A stretch of 64,000 bases of DNA from Sphingomonas sp. SRS2 (GTDB taxonomy: Bacteria > Pseudomonadota > Alphaproteobacteria > Sphingomonadales > Sphingomonadaceae), in NCBI RefSeq assembly GCF_000971055.1, contig NZ_LARW01000097.1:45110-109109 (forward strand). The letters are read 5' to 3'. Made by a program: the position numbers and the translations under genes. Positions 30,264 to 39,083 of this stretch are shown here, piece after piece. The notes under the pieces are model-generated. The model did no database searches. It was not told where the DNA came from and was given only the letters and a program-made list of their open reading frames with translations. Numbering within the stretch: position 1 is the first letter of the stretch; the number at the start of each line of letters is the position of its first letter.

Positions 30264-30312
30264 GGCGACGAACTTCCGGGGGCGGGGGTAATACGGCTTC
30301 AGGAGAGTAAGA

Positions 30313-31005
30313 ATGGCGTTTCGATGGCTGGCTATAGCGGCGGCAGGCTTGGTGGCGATGGCCCAGGCCGGCCCGGCTTCCGCATATCTTTTCTGGTTCC
30401 AGCCCAGTTTCAGCGGCGGACCAGTCGTGGGCGACGAGCCCGGGCTGGGACTGGCGATGCCCAAGGCCACGCCGGCGGAGCTGAAGGCGCATATGTTGTG
30501 GAACATGCGCGCGGGCCTCAATGTGGCTGCGCTGCAATGCCAGTTTTCGCCGATCCTGCTGACCGTTCCCAACTATAACGATCTGCTGGCGAAGAACGCG
30601 GTCGAACTCAACAGCGCGTACAAGCTGCTGGAGGCCTATTTCAAACGTACCGGCGGCAAGACCTGGCAGAAGGCTTTCGACCAGTACACCACCAAGACCT
30701 ATAACGGTTTTTCGACGATGCACGCCCAGCTCGGCTTCTGCGAGACCGCGAGCGCCATCGGCCGCGATGCCCGCAGGCTCAACAAGGGCAAGCTGACCGA
30801 ACTGGCCCTCAATCGCATGCGCGAGTTCCGCAACAGCCTGATCCCGGTCGGCGACATGATCCATGCGCGGCGGCACATCTACATCCCCGCCGAGCAGGTG
30901 CCGCCGATGAACAAGCAATGCTGGGACAAGAAGGAACGGCTGAAATCGCAATGCGCGGTCGGCCGCTGGGGCATGGCCGCGTCGGGCGGTGGGACTGCCG
31001 GCTGA
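30313..31005 (+). CDS. Conserved exported protein of unknown function
   Basis: A 230-residue product with a signal peptide (MAFRWLAIAAAGLVAMAQAGPASA) and a mature part beginning YLFWFQPSFSGGPV. Cys residues at LQCQFSP, GFCETAS, KQCWDKK and SQCAVG could form disulfides, which fits a periplasmic location. Good Shine-Dalgarno (AGGAGAGTAAGA). It lies 49 bp after the lipoprotein gene and may share its transcript. No enzymatic motif seen. Confidence 0.65.
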   Translation: MAFRWLAIAAAGLVAMAQAGPASAYLFWFQPSFSGGPVVGDEPGLGLAMPKATPAELKAHMLWNMRAGLNVAALQCQFSPILLTVPNYNDLLAKNAVELNSAYKLLEAYFKRTGGKTWQKAFDQYTTKTYNGFSTMHAQLGFCETASAIGRDARRLNKGKLTELALNRMREFRNSLIPVGDMIHARRHIYIPAEQVPPMNKQCWDKKERLKSQCAVGRWGMAASGGGTAG

Positions 31006-31053
31006 TCCGTCTATTGGCCGCCGTCCCGGTTCGCCGGGAGGGGCGGCCAAGAC

Positions 31054-31686
31054 CTATCTGATCCCCACGACCTTATGGGTCTGCGTCGAAAGTCGCCAGC
31101 GCGGGTGCTCCAAAATATAGCCGATTGCGGCGTCGCGCGCACTCGCCAGCGTCGGCCCGTCCATCGGCTGCAGCAGGAAATAGTCGAAGTCCCACTGTTC
31201 GAGTTCCTGCGGGTTCAGACCCGGCTGCGGCCAGACCAGCTTCAGCTCGTTGCCCTTGCGCAGCACGACCTCGCTACCGGCCTTGGGGCTGACGCAAATC
31301 CAGTCGATGCCTTCGGGTGCTGGCTGGGTTCCGTTGGTCTCGACCGCGCTTTCGAACCCGCGCGCCTTCAGCGCGGCGATCAGCGCATCGTCAATCTGGA
31401 GCAGCGGCTCGCCGCCGGTCATGACGATGAAGGGCTTGAGCATGCCGCCCCATAGCGACAGCGCCTTGTCGGCCAGCGCGTCCGCATCGGGATAGCGGCC
31501 GCCATTGTCGCCGTCGATACCGACGAAATCGGTGTCGCAGAAACGGCAGATCGCAGCCTCGCGGTCCTCCTCGCGCCCGTTCCACAAATTGCAGCCGGCA
31601 AAGCGCAGGAATACCGCGCGGCGCCCCACCTGCATGCCTTCGCCCTGCAGGGTCAGGAACATCTCCTTGACGGCATAGCTGCCCAT
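31054..31686 (-). CDS. queE: 7-carboxy-7-deazaguanine synthase
   Basis: Radical-SAM enzyme making CDG from CPH4 in queuosine precursor synthesis. The start [17 protein letters not shown] shares one base with the queC stop (TGATG). The product has 210 residues. The cluster motif is the unusual QueE spacing: Cys in FAGCNLW, then 14 residues, then CRFC (CX14CX2C). MTGGEPLLQ is the SAM-binding GGEP. Co-transcribed with queC. Confidence 0.95.
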   Translation of the reverse strand: MGSYAVKEMFLTLQGEGMQVGRRAVFLRFAGCNLWNGREEDREAAICRFCDTDFVGIDGDNGGRYPDADALADKALSLWGGMLKPFIVMTGGEPLLQIDDALIAALKARGFESAVETNGTQPAPEGIDWICVSPKAGSEVVLRKGNELKLVWPQPGLNPQELEQWDFDYFLLQPMDGPTLASARDAAIGYILEHPRWRLSTQTHKVVGIR

Positions 31687-32378
31687 CAGGCGTAGACCGT
31701 CGGATCGGTAAGCCCCGCCTCGGCGAAACCCTTCGATCGGAGCCGACAGCTGTCGCACAGCCCGCAATGCTTCCCATCAGGGGTCGGATCGTAGCAGGAC
31801 CAGCTCATCCCCGCATCGAGGCCGAGCCGGTCGGCTTCGCGCGAGATGTCCGCCTTGGTCATGTGCTGGAGCGGCGCATGGATGGTGAAACCCTGCCCCT
31901 CCACGCCCATGCGCGTTGCGATGTCGGCGAGGTTCTGGAAGGCCGAGATGAACTCGGGCCGGCAATCGGGATAGCCCGAATAATCGAGCGCATTGACCCC
32001 GAGGAAGATGTCGCGAGCACCGGTCGCCTCCGCGAAGCCCAACGCCAGCGACAGGAAGATGGTGTTACGCGCGGGGACATAGGTGACGGGGATGCCGGGC
32101 TCTACTCCATCCTTGGGCACGTCGATATCGTCGGTCAGCGCCGATCCGCCGAAAGCGCGCAGATTGAGCGGCAGGGTGACGTGCCGGTCGACCCCCAGCG
32201 CCGCCGCGACGCGCTTAGCCGCTTCCAGTTCGACGCGATGCCGCTGGTTATAGTCGATCGTCAGCGCCGCGAGCTGGAACCCCTGCTCGCGCGCGATGCC
32301 ACCCGACACCATCGAATCGAGGCCACCCGACAGCAGCACGATCGCGCGGCGGCCTTGCTTGTTCACCTGTGAAGACAT
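31686..32378 (-). CDS. queC: 7-cyano-7-deazaguanine synthase (preQ0 synthase)
   Basis: ATP-dependent conversion of CDG to preQ0 for queuosine tRNA modification. The product has 230 residues. The PP-loop [17 protein letters not shown] is near residue 13. The C-terminal zinc site Cys are in [20 protein letters not shown]. It is coupled to queE. queD, queF and tgt are not in this window. Confidence 0.96.
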   Translation of the reverse strand: MSSQVNKQGRRAIVLLSGGLDSMVSGGIAREQGFQLAALTIDYNQRHRVELEAAKRVAAALGVDRHVTLPLNLRAFGGSALTDDIDVPKDGVEPGIPVTYVPARNTIFLSLALGFAEATGARDIFLGVNALDYSGYPDCRPEFISAFQNLADIATRMGVEGQGFTIHAPLQHMTKADISREADRLGLDAGMSWSCYDPTPDGKHCGLCDSCRLRSKGFAEAGLTDPTVYA

Positions 32379-32506
32379 GGCCCGCGCTTAGGCGATTTCG
32401 CACCCGAGCGAAAGATCGGCCCCCGCGCAAATACAGGCTCTCAATCCCGAAATGATCGTATATGATCGGGCAAAGCCGGTTTGGGCACCGGCGAGGAGGG
32501 GACGCC

Positions 32507-33298
32507 ATGACTTATTGCGTGGGAATAATGCTCCGTCAGGGGCTGATCATGATCGCCGACACCCGCACCAACGCCGGGATCGACAACATCTCGACCTACC
32601 GCAAACTCCATGTCCTGGCGGACACCGACGAACGCTTCTGCGTGGTCGCGAGCGCGGGCAACCTGTCGGTGACGCAACTCGTCCTCGGCATGCTCGCGGA
32701 GGGCCTGCCCTCGCTGGGCGCCGATGATCCGCCCCGCAAGATCGAGAATATGCCGACGATGTTTCGCGCCGCGCAGCTGATCGGCGAAGCGGTGATGGAA
32801 GCGGGACGTCAGCTCAAGCCCGCGCTGCACGCGGCCGGGGTAAGCTCTGGCATCTCTCTACTGTTCGGCGGGCGGATCGGCAACAACCAGCCGCAGCTCT
32901 TCCTGATCTACGACGCCGGCAATTTCATCGAATGCCAGAAGGACAGTCCCTTCTACCAGATCGGCGCGACCCAATATGGCAAGCCTATCCTCGACCGCGC
33001 GATGAATTACGACAGCACGATCGACGAGGCGGTGAAGGTCGGCCTGCTGTCGTTCGATTCGACGATCCGCTCCGACAAGTCGGTCGGCCTGCCCTTCGAC
33101 GTGATGGTGATCCGCGCCGATCCGACCCTGCCGATCATCAAGCGGCGCATCGAGCCGCAAGACCCTTATATGCGCGCGCTGTCGGATCGCTGGTCGGTCA
33201 TCCTCAACGAGGGACGGCAGGCGATCCCCAACCCGCCTTTCCTCACGGACGAGGAAGGCACGCATGCCGGCGATGTGGTGACGTTGAAGTCGGTTTAA
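32507..33298 (+). CDS. Anbu-type proteasome-like peptidase
   Basis: Ancestral beta-subunit of the proteasome superfamily (Ntn hydrolase). The start MTYCVGIMLRQGLIMIADTR follows GAGGAGGGGACGCC; removing Met would expose Thr1, the expected nucleophile. The product has 263 residues. The order GLIMIADTRTNAGIDNISTY, FCVVASAGNLSVTQ and SGISLLFGGRIGN matches Anbu. The usual partners (alpha-E, transglutaminase-like and ATP-grasp genes) are not adjacent here. Target proteins unknown. Confidence 0.88.
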   Translation: MTYCVGIMLRQGLIMIADTRTNAGIDNISTYRKLHVLADTDERFCVVASAGNLSVTQLVLGMLAEGLPSLGADDPPRKIENMPTMFRAAQLIGEAVMEAGRQLKPALHAAGVSSGISLLFGGRIGNNQPQLFLIYDAGNFIECQKDSPFYQIGATQYGKPILDRAMNYDSTIDEAVKVGLLSFDSTIRSDKSVGLPFDVMVIRADPTLPIIKRRIEPQDPYMRALSDRWSVILNEGRQAIPNPPFLTDEEGTHAGDVVTLKSV

Positions 33299-33300
33299 GC

Positions 33301-33327
33301 AAAAAATGGGCCGCCCTAGGGCGGCCC
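33301..33327 (-). terminator. Perfect-palindrome terminator (minus strand)
   Basis: GGGCCGCCC and GGGCGGCCC flank TA. On the minus strand the palindrome is followed by A and six Ts, so it would end the transcript of the minus-strand DUF gene ~200 bp upstream. It starts 2 bp after the Anbu stop, so the hairpin may also protect or slow the plus-strand transcript. The rest of 33328-33527 holds no gene; it contains a GTGCCC/GGGCAC hairpin near 33362 and a short direct repeat near 33460. Confidence 0.75.
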
Positions 33328-33527
33328 AGTGAGGCTCGAAAGCCTGCTAAGGGAAGAAACTGTGCCCCAAAAGGGGAAGGGCACGATCTGCTTTTAGGGC
33401 CACAGGTCTAAACAAAGCATTAACCAGAGCATGCGCATGCGCACGGTCCCGACTCGACTTTAGTATGATGCGCCTTAGTATGATGCGCTTTCGCGAATAC
33501 GCGATTCAGCCACGCCAAACGCCGGCG

Positions 33528-33983
33528 TCAGCGCCTTGCCGAAAGCTGCGCACCACAGGCGCCTAAGCGCTTTGCCTGTACCGAATAATCGAACGGCGCG
33601 TTGCGCGCGATGCCCTGGGTCTGGATCGTTGCCGCGCGCGGGGTTTCGACCCGCACTGTCGTCCGTCCCCAGCCGGCGCGCTCGCAGCTATAATGGACGG
33701 TCGAGCTTTTCGGCTCGTTCGCGATCACGAAGCGCGAGCATCCCGGCTGTTCATGCTCGATCTGTACCAGCGTCATCGGATCGGAAACGCAAACTTGCCT
33801 CGGCGCGCGGCCTTTGATGTCCAGCTGCCACATTCCGGCTTCGAGCTGCTTGAGTGCGGCAAGCGACATTGGTGCGGACGGAGGCGAGGATGGCGCGGGC
33901 GCAGGTGTGGCAGTCGGCGCCGCAGAAAGCTGCGACGCGATCGGTACCAGCAGAAGCAACTTCAAACGCCGCACCAAAGCCAT
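33528..33983 (-). CDS. Exported DUF3617-like protein
   Basis: A 151-residue product starting MALVRRLKLLLLVPIASQLSAA, a signal peptide, followed by a Pro/Ala-rich linker ([16 protein letters not shown]). The body LEAGMWQLDIKGRAPRQVCVSDP, then Cys in PGCSRF and YSCERAGWG, follows the pattern of the DUF3617 family: periplasmic, two disulfides, function unknown. The longer in-frame ATG start would add 70 residues without homology. Monocistronic by context. Confidence 0.65.
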   Translation of the reverse strand: MALVRRLKLLLLVPIASQLSAAPTATPAPAPSSPPSAPMSLAALKQLEAGMWQLDIKGRAPRQVCVSDPMTLVQIEHEQPGCSRFVIANEPKSSTVHYSCERAGWGRTTVRVETPRAATIQTQGIARNAPFDYSVQAKRLGACGAQLSARR

Positions 33984-34144
33984 CTTGCCCTCACGCCCGG
34001 AAATAATGACTCCCGACTTCCCATATCGCCTGCCGCAGGATAGCGCGGTTCGACCAACCGTCGATATCCCAAGACCGACAAATCTTTTCCTGAAGCAATC
34101 TGTGATCTGCCCGACCGTGATACGGCAGATGCCAGACAATTGTT

Positions 34145-35071
34145 TCAGATCGAATCCAGCGCGAGCGAGAAGCGCCTGGCGCAGAACTCGCAATCGACAT
34201 GGATCTCGCCCCCGTCGTCGGCCATCTCCGCGCGCTCATCGGCCGGGAAACGCGAGATGACAGTGCGTATATGCACCGGATCGCAACGGCAGCCGCGCGA
34301 CAGCGGCACCCTGGCCATGGTGCGGACCTCGTCCTCCTCGTTGAACAGCCGCCACAGCACCCGGTCGAGCGCGAGTTCGGGATCCGTCAGTTCCCCGACC
34401 GACAATGTCTCCCCCAGCGCACGAACATGATCCCATTCGGGATGATCGAGCCTGGTGTGGATGCGGTCGCGGCCTTCCTCGCCTTCGGGAAGGTGCTGGA
34501 TCAGGATGCCGCCCGCGACATGGCGGCCATCGGCCAGGCGGCGGGTGCCAAGGCGGACAAGGCTGGGTAATTGCTCGGACTGGCTGAAATAGCTTTCCGC
34601 CGCCTCGCCGAGCGACCCGCCCTCCAGCGGGACGATCCCCTGATAACGCTCGCCGGTAACGGACTGATCAAAGGTGATCGCCAGATAGCCCTTGCCGAAC
34701 AGCGCGAACAGCGAAGGATCGGCGGGCATCTCGGCCAGCCGATCGGCATCGTGGCGGATATAGCCGCGCATCTCGCCATTCTTGTAATCGGCGACCATCA
34801 GCTCGACCGCGCCACCCTCGGCCTGCGCCTGCAGGGTAAGCTGGCCGTCCTTATGCTTGAGAGTCGAGCCGAGCAACGCCGCGAGGACCAGCGCCTCGGC
34901 GAGCAGCTTCTCGATCGTCGGCGGATAGCCATGAGCGCCAAGGATAGTATCGAGCATGGGCCCGATCCGCGCGAGCCGCCCGCGCGCATGCCGCTCGGGA
35001 ATGGTGAAGCCGAGCGCGATGTCAAGATCGTTATGGTCGGAGGTCAAAGCTGAAGTCCCATCGGCATCCAA
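34145..35071 (-). CDS. hslO: Redox-regulated chaperone Hsp33
   Basis: Holdase activated by oxidation. The product has 308 residues. The N-terminal substrate-binding domain contains GYIRHDADRLAEM and GYLAITFDQS. The C-terminal zinc switch has the Cys pairs RGCRCDP and CEFCARRF (CxC...CxxC), complete for redox control. It lies 39 bp downstream of the argF start-side operon on the same strand and could be read from it. Confidence 0.95.
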   Translation of the reverse strand: MDADGTSALTSDHNDLDIALGFTIPERHARGRLARIGPMLDTILGAHGYPPTIEKLLAEALVLAALLGSTLKHKDGQLTLQAQAEGGAVELMVADYKNGEMRGYIRHDADRLAEMPADPSLFALFGKGYLAITFDQSVTGERYQGIVPLEGGSLGEAAESYFSQSEQLPSLVRLGTRRLADGRHVAGGILIQHLPEGEEGRDRIHTRLDHPEWDHVRALGETLSVGELTDPELALDRVLWRLFNEEDEVRTMARVPLSRGCRCDPVHIRTVISRFPADERAEMADDGGEIHVDCEFCARRFSLALDSI

Positions 35072-35110
35072 GTCAGTATCCGGATACGCTTTTTCAAGAC
35101 GACAGAAGGG

Positions 35111-36037
35111 TCAGAGCTTGCCCAGGCACCAGAGCAACACCGCCTTCTGGGCGTGGAGGCGGTTCTCGGCCTCGTCCCAGATCAGCGATTGGGGCCCGTC
35201 CATCACTGCGTCGACCACTTCCTCGCCGCGATGCGCGGGCAGGCAGTGAAGGAAAGCAGCATCGGGCGCGGCCTGCGCCATCAGCGCCTCGCTGACTTGA
35301 TAGGGCATCATCGCGGCCAGCTTGGCCTCGGCGTGCTCCTGACCCATTGAAATCCAGGTGTCGGTGACGACGATGTCCGCGCCGCGCACGACCTCCGCCG
35401 GGTCGCGCGAGGTTGATATGGCGCCGCCGCGTTCACGCGCCGCCGCGATCACCCGCGGATCGGGATCATAGCCCTCCGGACAGGCGATGCGTACCGGGAA
35501 CTCAAGCAGGCTGGCCGCCTCCACGATCGAATGGAGGACATTGTTGCCGTCGCCCAGCCACGCCCATTCCAGCCCCTCGACCCGCCCCTTATGCTCCAGC
35601 ACGGTCAGCAGGTCCGCCATGATCTGGCAGGGATGCGATTGGTCGGTAAGGCCGTTGATCACCGGCACGTCGGCATGTTCGGCCAGATCGATGATCTTCT
35701 GATGATCGTCGGTGCGGATCACGATCGCGTCGACATAACGGCTGAGCACGCGCGCGGTGTCGGCGATCGTCTCGCCGCGGCCAAGCTGCATGCTCCCGGC
35801 TTCCATCACGATCGTCGTGCCGCCGAGCTGGCGCATCGCCATGTCGAACGACACGCGGGTCCGCGTCGAATTCTTCTCGAAGATCATCGCCAGGGTATAG
35901 CCCGCGAGCGGAGCATCGCTGTCCGCTCTGCCTTTGGGCAGGCCCTTGCGCGCCTGCTTGCGGGTCCGGGCGGCATCGAGCATGGCCCGCAAGCCATCAG
36001 ACCCCGCGCCGGCGAGATCGATGAAATGGCGCGTCAT
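35111..36037 (-). CDS. argF: Ornithine carbamoyltransferase
   Basis: Makes citrulline from ornithine and carbamoyl phosphate. The start [15 protein letters not shown] overlaps the argD stop (ATGA), so translation is coupled; the longer ATG is unlikely. The product has 308 residues. The carbamoyl-phosphate loop is [11 protein letters not shown], with [11 protein letters not shown] and the ornithine/Cys loop [13 protein letters not shown]. Complete and canonical. Confidence 0.97.
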   Translation of the reverse strand: MTRHFIDLAGAGSDGLRAMLDAARTRKQARKGLPKGRADSDAPLAGYTLAMIFEKNSTRTRVSFDMAMRQLGGTTIVMEAGSMQLGRGETIADTARVLSRYVDAIVIRTDDHQKIIDLAEHADVPVINGLTDQSHPCQIMADLLTVLEHKGRVEGLEWAWLGDGNNVLHSIVEAASLLEFPVRIACPEGYDPDPRVIAAARERGGAISTSRDPAEVVRGADIVVTDTWISMGQEHAEAKLAAMMPYQVSEALMAQAAPDAAFLHCLPAHRGEEVVDAVMDGPQSLIWDEAENRLHAQKAVLLWCLGKL

Positions 36038-37227
36038 GACGATGCGGGCTGGAACGACCGCGCGCCCGCCGAGAGCTTCTCGACGCACTCGGCGATATGG
36101 CTTTCCTCGATCACAAGCGGCGGCAGGATGCGGACGACGTTTTCGCCGGCCGCGACCGTAAGCAGCCCGTGATTGTCGCGCAGGTGCGCGACGAAGCCAC
36201 GCGCGTCGGCGCTGTCCTTGAGCTTAATGCCGATCATCAGGCCAAGGCCGCGGACGCTGTCGAAGACAGTGTCATGGTTCGGCATCATCTGCTCGATCGC
36301 CTGGCGCAGCCGGTCGCCCATCTTCGTGACGTTGGCGAGGAACGCTTCGTTGACCGCGATGTCGAACACCGCCTCGCCCGCCGCCACGGCAAGCGGATTG
36401 CCGCCATAGGTCGAGCCATGGGTGCCGATCACCATGCCCTTCGCGGCTTCCTCAGTCGCAAGGCACGCGCCGAGCGGGAAGCCGCCGCCAATGCCCTTGG
36501 CCACGGCCATGATGTCGGGCGTGATGCCATAATGTTCGTGCGCGAAGAATTTGCCCGTCCGGCAATAGCCGCACTGGACCTCGTCGAGAATCAGCAGGAG
36601 CCCCTTCTCGTCGCAAATCTGTCGCAGGCCCCGGAGGAACTCCTGCTTCGACGGGGTCATGCCACCCTCGCCCTGCACCGGCTCGACCAGGAAACCCGCG
36701 GTCGTGTCGTCGACCGCGGCGCGCGCGGCCTCGAGGTCGTTGAACGGCACCACCTCGAAACCGGGCAGCAGCGGCTCGAAGCCGTCGCGCATCTTGGCCT
36801 GATTGGTCGCCGAGATCGTGCCGAGCGTCCGGCCGTGGAAGGCGTTGGCGAAGCTGATGATCTTGGTCTTCTCGGGCGTGCCGTTGACATAATGGTAACG
36901 CCGCGCGGTCTTGATCGCGCATTCGACCGCTTCGGCACCCGAATTGGTGAAGAACACCGTGTCGGCAAAGGTCTTGTCGACCAGCTTCTGCGCAAAGGCC
37001 TCGCCCTGCGGGCTGCCATAGAGGTTGGAGACGTGCATCAGCGTCGCCGCCTGGTCGGCGATCGCCTTGACCAGCGCCGGATGGCCATGACCGAGCAGGT
37101 TGACAGCAATGCCGCTGGCGAAGTCCAGATAACGTTCGCCGCGCTCGCCGATCAGATAGCAGCCCTCGCCTCGCACCGGACGCACGCCGCACCGCGGATA
37201 AACCGGCATGAGCGGGGTGATGGTCAT
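36034..37227 (-). CDS. argD: Acetylornithine/succinyldiaminopimelate aminotransferase
   Basis: PLP enzyme acting in arginine and possibly lysine synthesis. The start [15 protein letters not shown] follows GAAGGAG; the extended frame upstream corresponds to leader RNA. The product has 397 residues. The PLP-binding Lys lies in [17 protein letters not shown], the Asp in [17 protein letters not shown], and [17 protein letters not shown] is also conserved. A 4-bp overlap couples it to argF. A terminator-like hairpin in its leader suggests attenuation. Confidence 0.96.
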   Translation of the reverse strand: MTITPLMPVYPRCGVRPVRGEGCYLIGERGERYLDFASGIAVNLLGHGHPALVKAIADQAATLMHVSNLYGSPQGEAFAQKLVDKTFADTVFFTNSGAEAVECAIKTARRYHYVNGTPEKTKIISFANAFHGRTLGTISATNQAKMRDGFEPLLPGFEVVPFNDLEAARAAVDDTTAGFLVEPVQGEGGMTPSKQEFLRGLRQICDEKGLLLILDEVQCGYCRTGKFFAHEHYGITPDIMAVAKGIGGGFPLGACLATEEAAKGMVIGTHGSTYGGNPLAVAAGEAVFDIAVNEAFLANVTKMGDRLRQAIEQMMPNHDTVFDSVRGLGLMIGIKLKDSADARGFVAHLRDNHGLLTVAAGENVVRILPPLVIEESHIAECVEKLSAGARSFQPASS

Positions 37228-37267
37228 GGCAAAAACTCCTTCTTTCCTCTGATCGTCGTTTGATCCG

Positions 37268-37311
37268 GCTCCGAAACGCAAAAAGGCGGCCACCCGGCCG
37301 CCTGTCGGAGC
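37268..37311 (-). promoter_or_regulatory. Possible attenuator in the argD leader
   Basis: Minus-strand AGGCGGCC/GGCCGCCT (8-bp perfect stem, 4-nt loop) is followed by TTTTT, about 50 nt before the argD start. It is enclosed by an outer 7-bp pair GCTCCGA/TCGGAGC. No gene upstream on this strand needs a terminator, so it most likely acts within the argDF leader. Confidence 0.55.
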
Positions 37312-37435
37312 GCGCATATAGAGAAGCGGGACCGCACTCGTCAAACGCTTCGTCGCATCGCGCTGGGCGCATTAACCCCATGCTGATAAAAATGACGCAA
37401 ATCCGTTGGATCCGCTTCTTCATTCAGGTTTTCAA

Positions 37436-38431
37436 ATGCGTCGCCTGCTCGCCCTGCCCCTGCTTGTCCTCACCCAGCCGCTGGGCGCGCAGGGGCTCGA
37501 CATCGCGCCGCTGTTCGGCACCGAATTACGCTATGAACAATATGCTGCCGACCGGCTGGCCAGCGCCAACGACGCGATCCTGTTTCGCGCGCGGCCGGGT
37601 GTCAGCCTGTCGGCGGGACTCTGGTCGATAGAGGCGGTGAGCGATGCCGCCGTCGAAGTCCGCCGGACCGAGACCAGCGCCACCGCCGGCCGGGTGCCGA
37701 TCCGTCCGGAGGCGATCCAGCTTGGTGAGCTCAAGCTCGAATATCGCGGCCTGCCGAGCACCCAGATCAGCGTCGGCCGCCAGCATCTCGGCATGGCGAG
37801 CGCGGCAATGACGGGAGACCGCGACGGCGACCAGACTTTCGATGCCGCCCGTGTCCGCTGGGCCGGCCTGCCGGGCCTCAGCGCCGACCTGGCCTATGCC
37901 TGGTCGAGCAGCAGTCAGTGGGCCGCCACCGAAGGGCCGCTGCCCATGACGGTGCCCGGGGACAATCTATTCGCCCAGCTCAACTGGACCAATCCGCTCG
38001 GCACCTTCAGCGGCTATGCCTATCAGGTCGACCAGCGCAACATCACCGACAGCCAGTTCCGCCTGCTCAACCAGATCTATGGCGCGCGCTTCGCAGGCAG
38101 CCGCAAGCTCAGCGAGGATATCAGGCTGAACTATGTGATGGGCTATGTCCGCCAGACCGGATCGGTCGCGAACGCGGCGGGCGGTGCGCCGACCTATTGG
38201 CAGATCGGCAGCCGGCTCGACCTGGGCGAACTGGGCGCGACGCAAACCAGCTATCGCCGCTTTGCCGCGAACGGGATCAGCACATCGAATGGCAATACGC
38301 TGAGCCTCGCGACCAGCGCGACCCGGGGCCGGATGACGGTGGGCGCCACCTTCAACGACTTCCGGCCTGTCGAGGAAACCGGCGCGATTTCAACCCGTGA
38401 CGTCCGCATCTCGCTCGGCCTGATTTTCTGA
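37436..38431 (+). CDS. Predicted outer-membrane beta-barrel (porin-like) protein
   Basis: A 331-residue product with a short signal peptide (MRRLLALPLLVLTQPLGAQG). Alternating-residue strands with Gly/Tyr pairs are seen throughout (LSADLAYAWSSSSQWAA, LGTFSGYAYQVDQRN, RLNYVMGYVRQTG). It ends in VRISLGLIF; a terminal Phe is the classic beta-barrel assembly signal. It resembles alginate-export-type barrels (IQLGELKLEYRGLPSTQISVGRQ). The transported substrate is unknown. Confidence 0.72.
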   Translation: MRRLLALPLLVLTQPLGAQGLDIAPLFGTELRYEQYAADRLASANDAILFRARPGVSLSAGLWSIEAVSDAAVEVRRTETSATAGRVPIRPEAIQLGELKLEYRGLPSTQISVGRQHLGMASAAMTGDRDGDQTFDAARVRWAGLPGLSADLAYAWSSSSQWAATEGPLPMTVPGDNLFAQLNWTNPLGTFSGYAYQVDQRNITDSQFRLLNQIYGARFAGSRKLSEDIRLNYVMGYVRQTGSVANAAGGAPTYWQIGSRLDLGELGATQTSYRRFAANGISTSNGNTLSLATSATRGRMTVGATFNDFRPVEETGAISTRDVRISLGLIF

Positions 38432-38550
38432 CGGAGCAGGGCTGAATCTTCTGACGAAACAGGTTCGTCGGATAAATCCAACCGTTCGCGCGGCGGCGCG
38501 GACCCGGATCCGCCGACGCCCGTTCCCTCTCTGTAGACCGGGAGAGGTGG

Positions 38551-39003
38551 ATGATCGAGCATAGCGAGAGAAGCGGCGGATGCCTGTGCGGCGCGATCCG
38601 CTATCGCCTGATGAGCGAGCCCTATGATGCGGGCTATTGCCATTGCCGCATGTGCCAGCTGACCACCGGAGCGCCCGCGGTCGTCTTCGCGACGGTGCCC
38701 CGTGCCGACTTCCTGCTCGAAAATGGCGAGCTCACCTGCCGCCGTTCCTCCAACATTGGAGAGCGCTGGTTCTGCGGCGAATGCGGTACGCCGATCGCAA
38801 TGGTCGTCGACTATGCCCCGGACGAAATCGATTTTACCGTCGTGACTCTGGATGATTCGATCGACCTGCCGCCCGCCTTCCATATCTGGCGCGAAAGCCG
38901 GGTGGGCTGGTTCGATACAATCGACGCCCTTCCCCGGCATGAGCGCGCGCGGCCCGAAACCGCAGCGCGCATGGAAAGCAGGCATCCGGCCCATGCGGAC
39001 TGA
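38551..39003 (+). CDS. GFA-family zinc protein (second copy)
   Basis: Mss4-like fold, 150 residues. Cys clusters GGCLCGAIRYRL, YCHCRMCQ and FCGECGTPIA give the complete GFA metal set, better conserved than the paralogue at 22 kb. Good Shine-Dalgarno (GGGAGAGG). It lies upstream of thrC on the same strand with 80 bp between. The enzymatic role is not established for most relatives. Confidence 0.87.
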   Translation: MIEHSERSGGCLCGAIRYRLMSEPYDAGYCHCRMCQLTTGAPAVVFATVPRADFLLENGELTCRRSSNIGERWFCGECGTPIAMVVDYAPDEIDFTVVTLDDSIDLPPAFHIWRESRVGWFDTIDALPRHERARPETAARMESRHPAHAD

Positions 39004-39083
39004 TTGATCCGCCCACGCTGAAACGCACAAGCAAAGCTCATTTCCTTGCCGCGCGGCCGCTGTCCCGCTAAGGGCCGCCGGTC

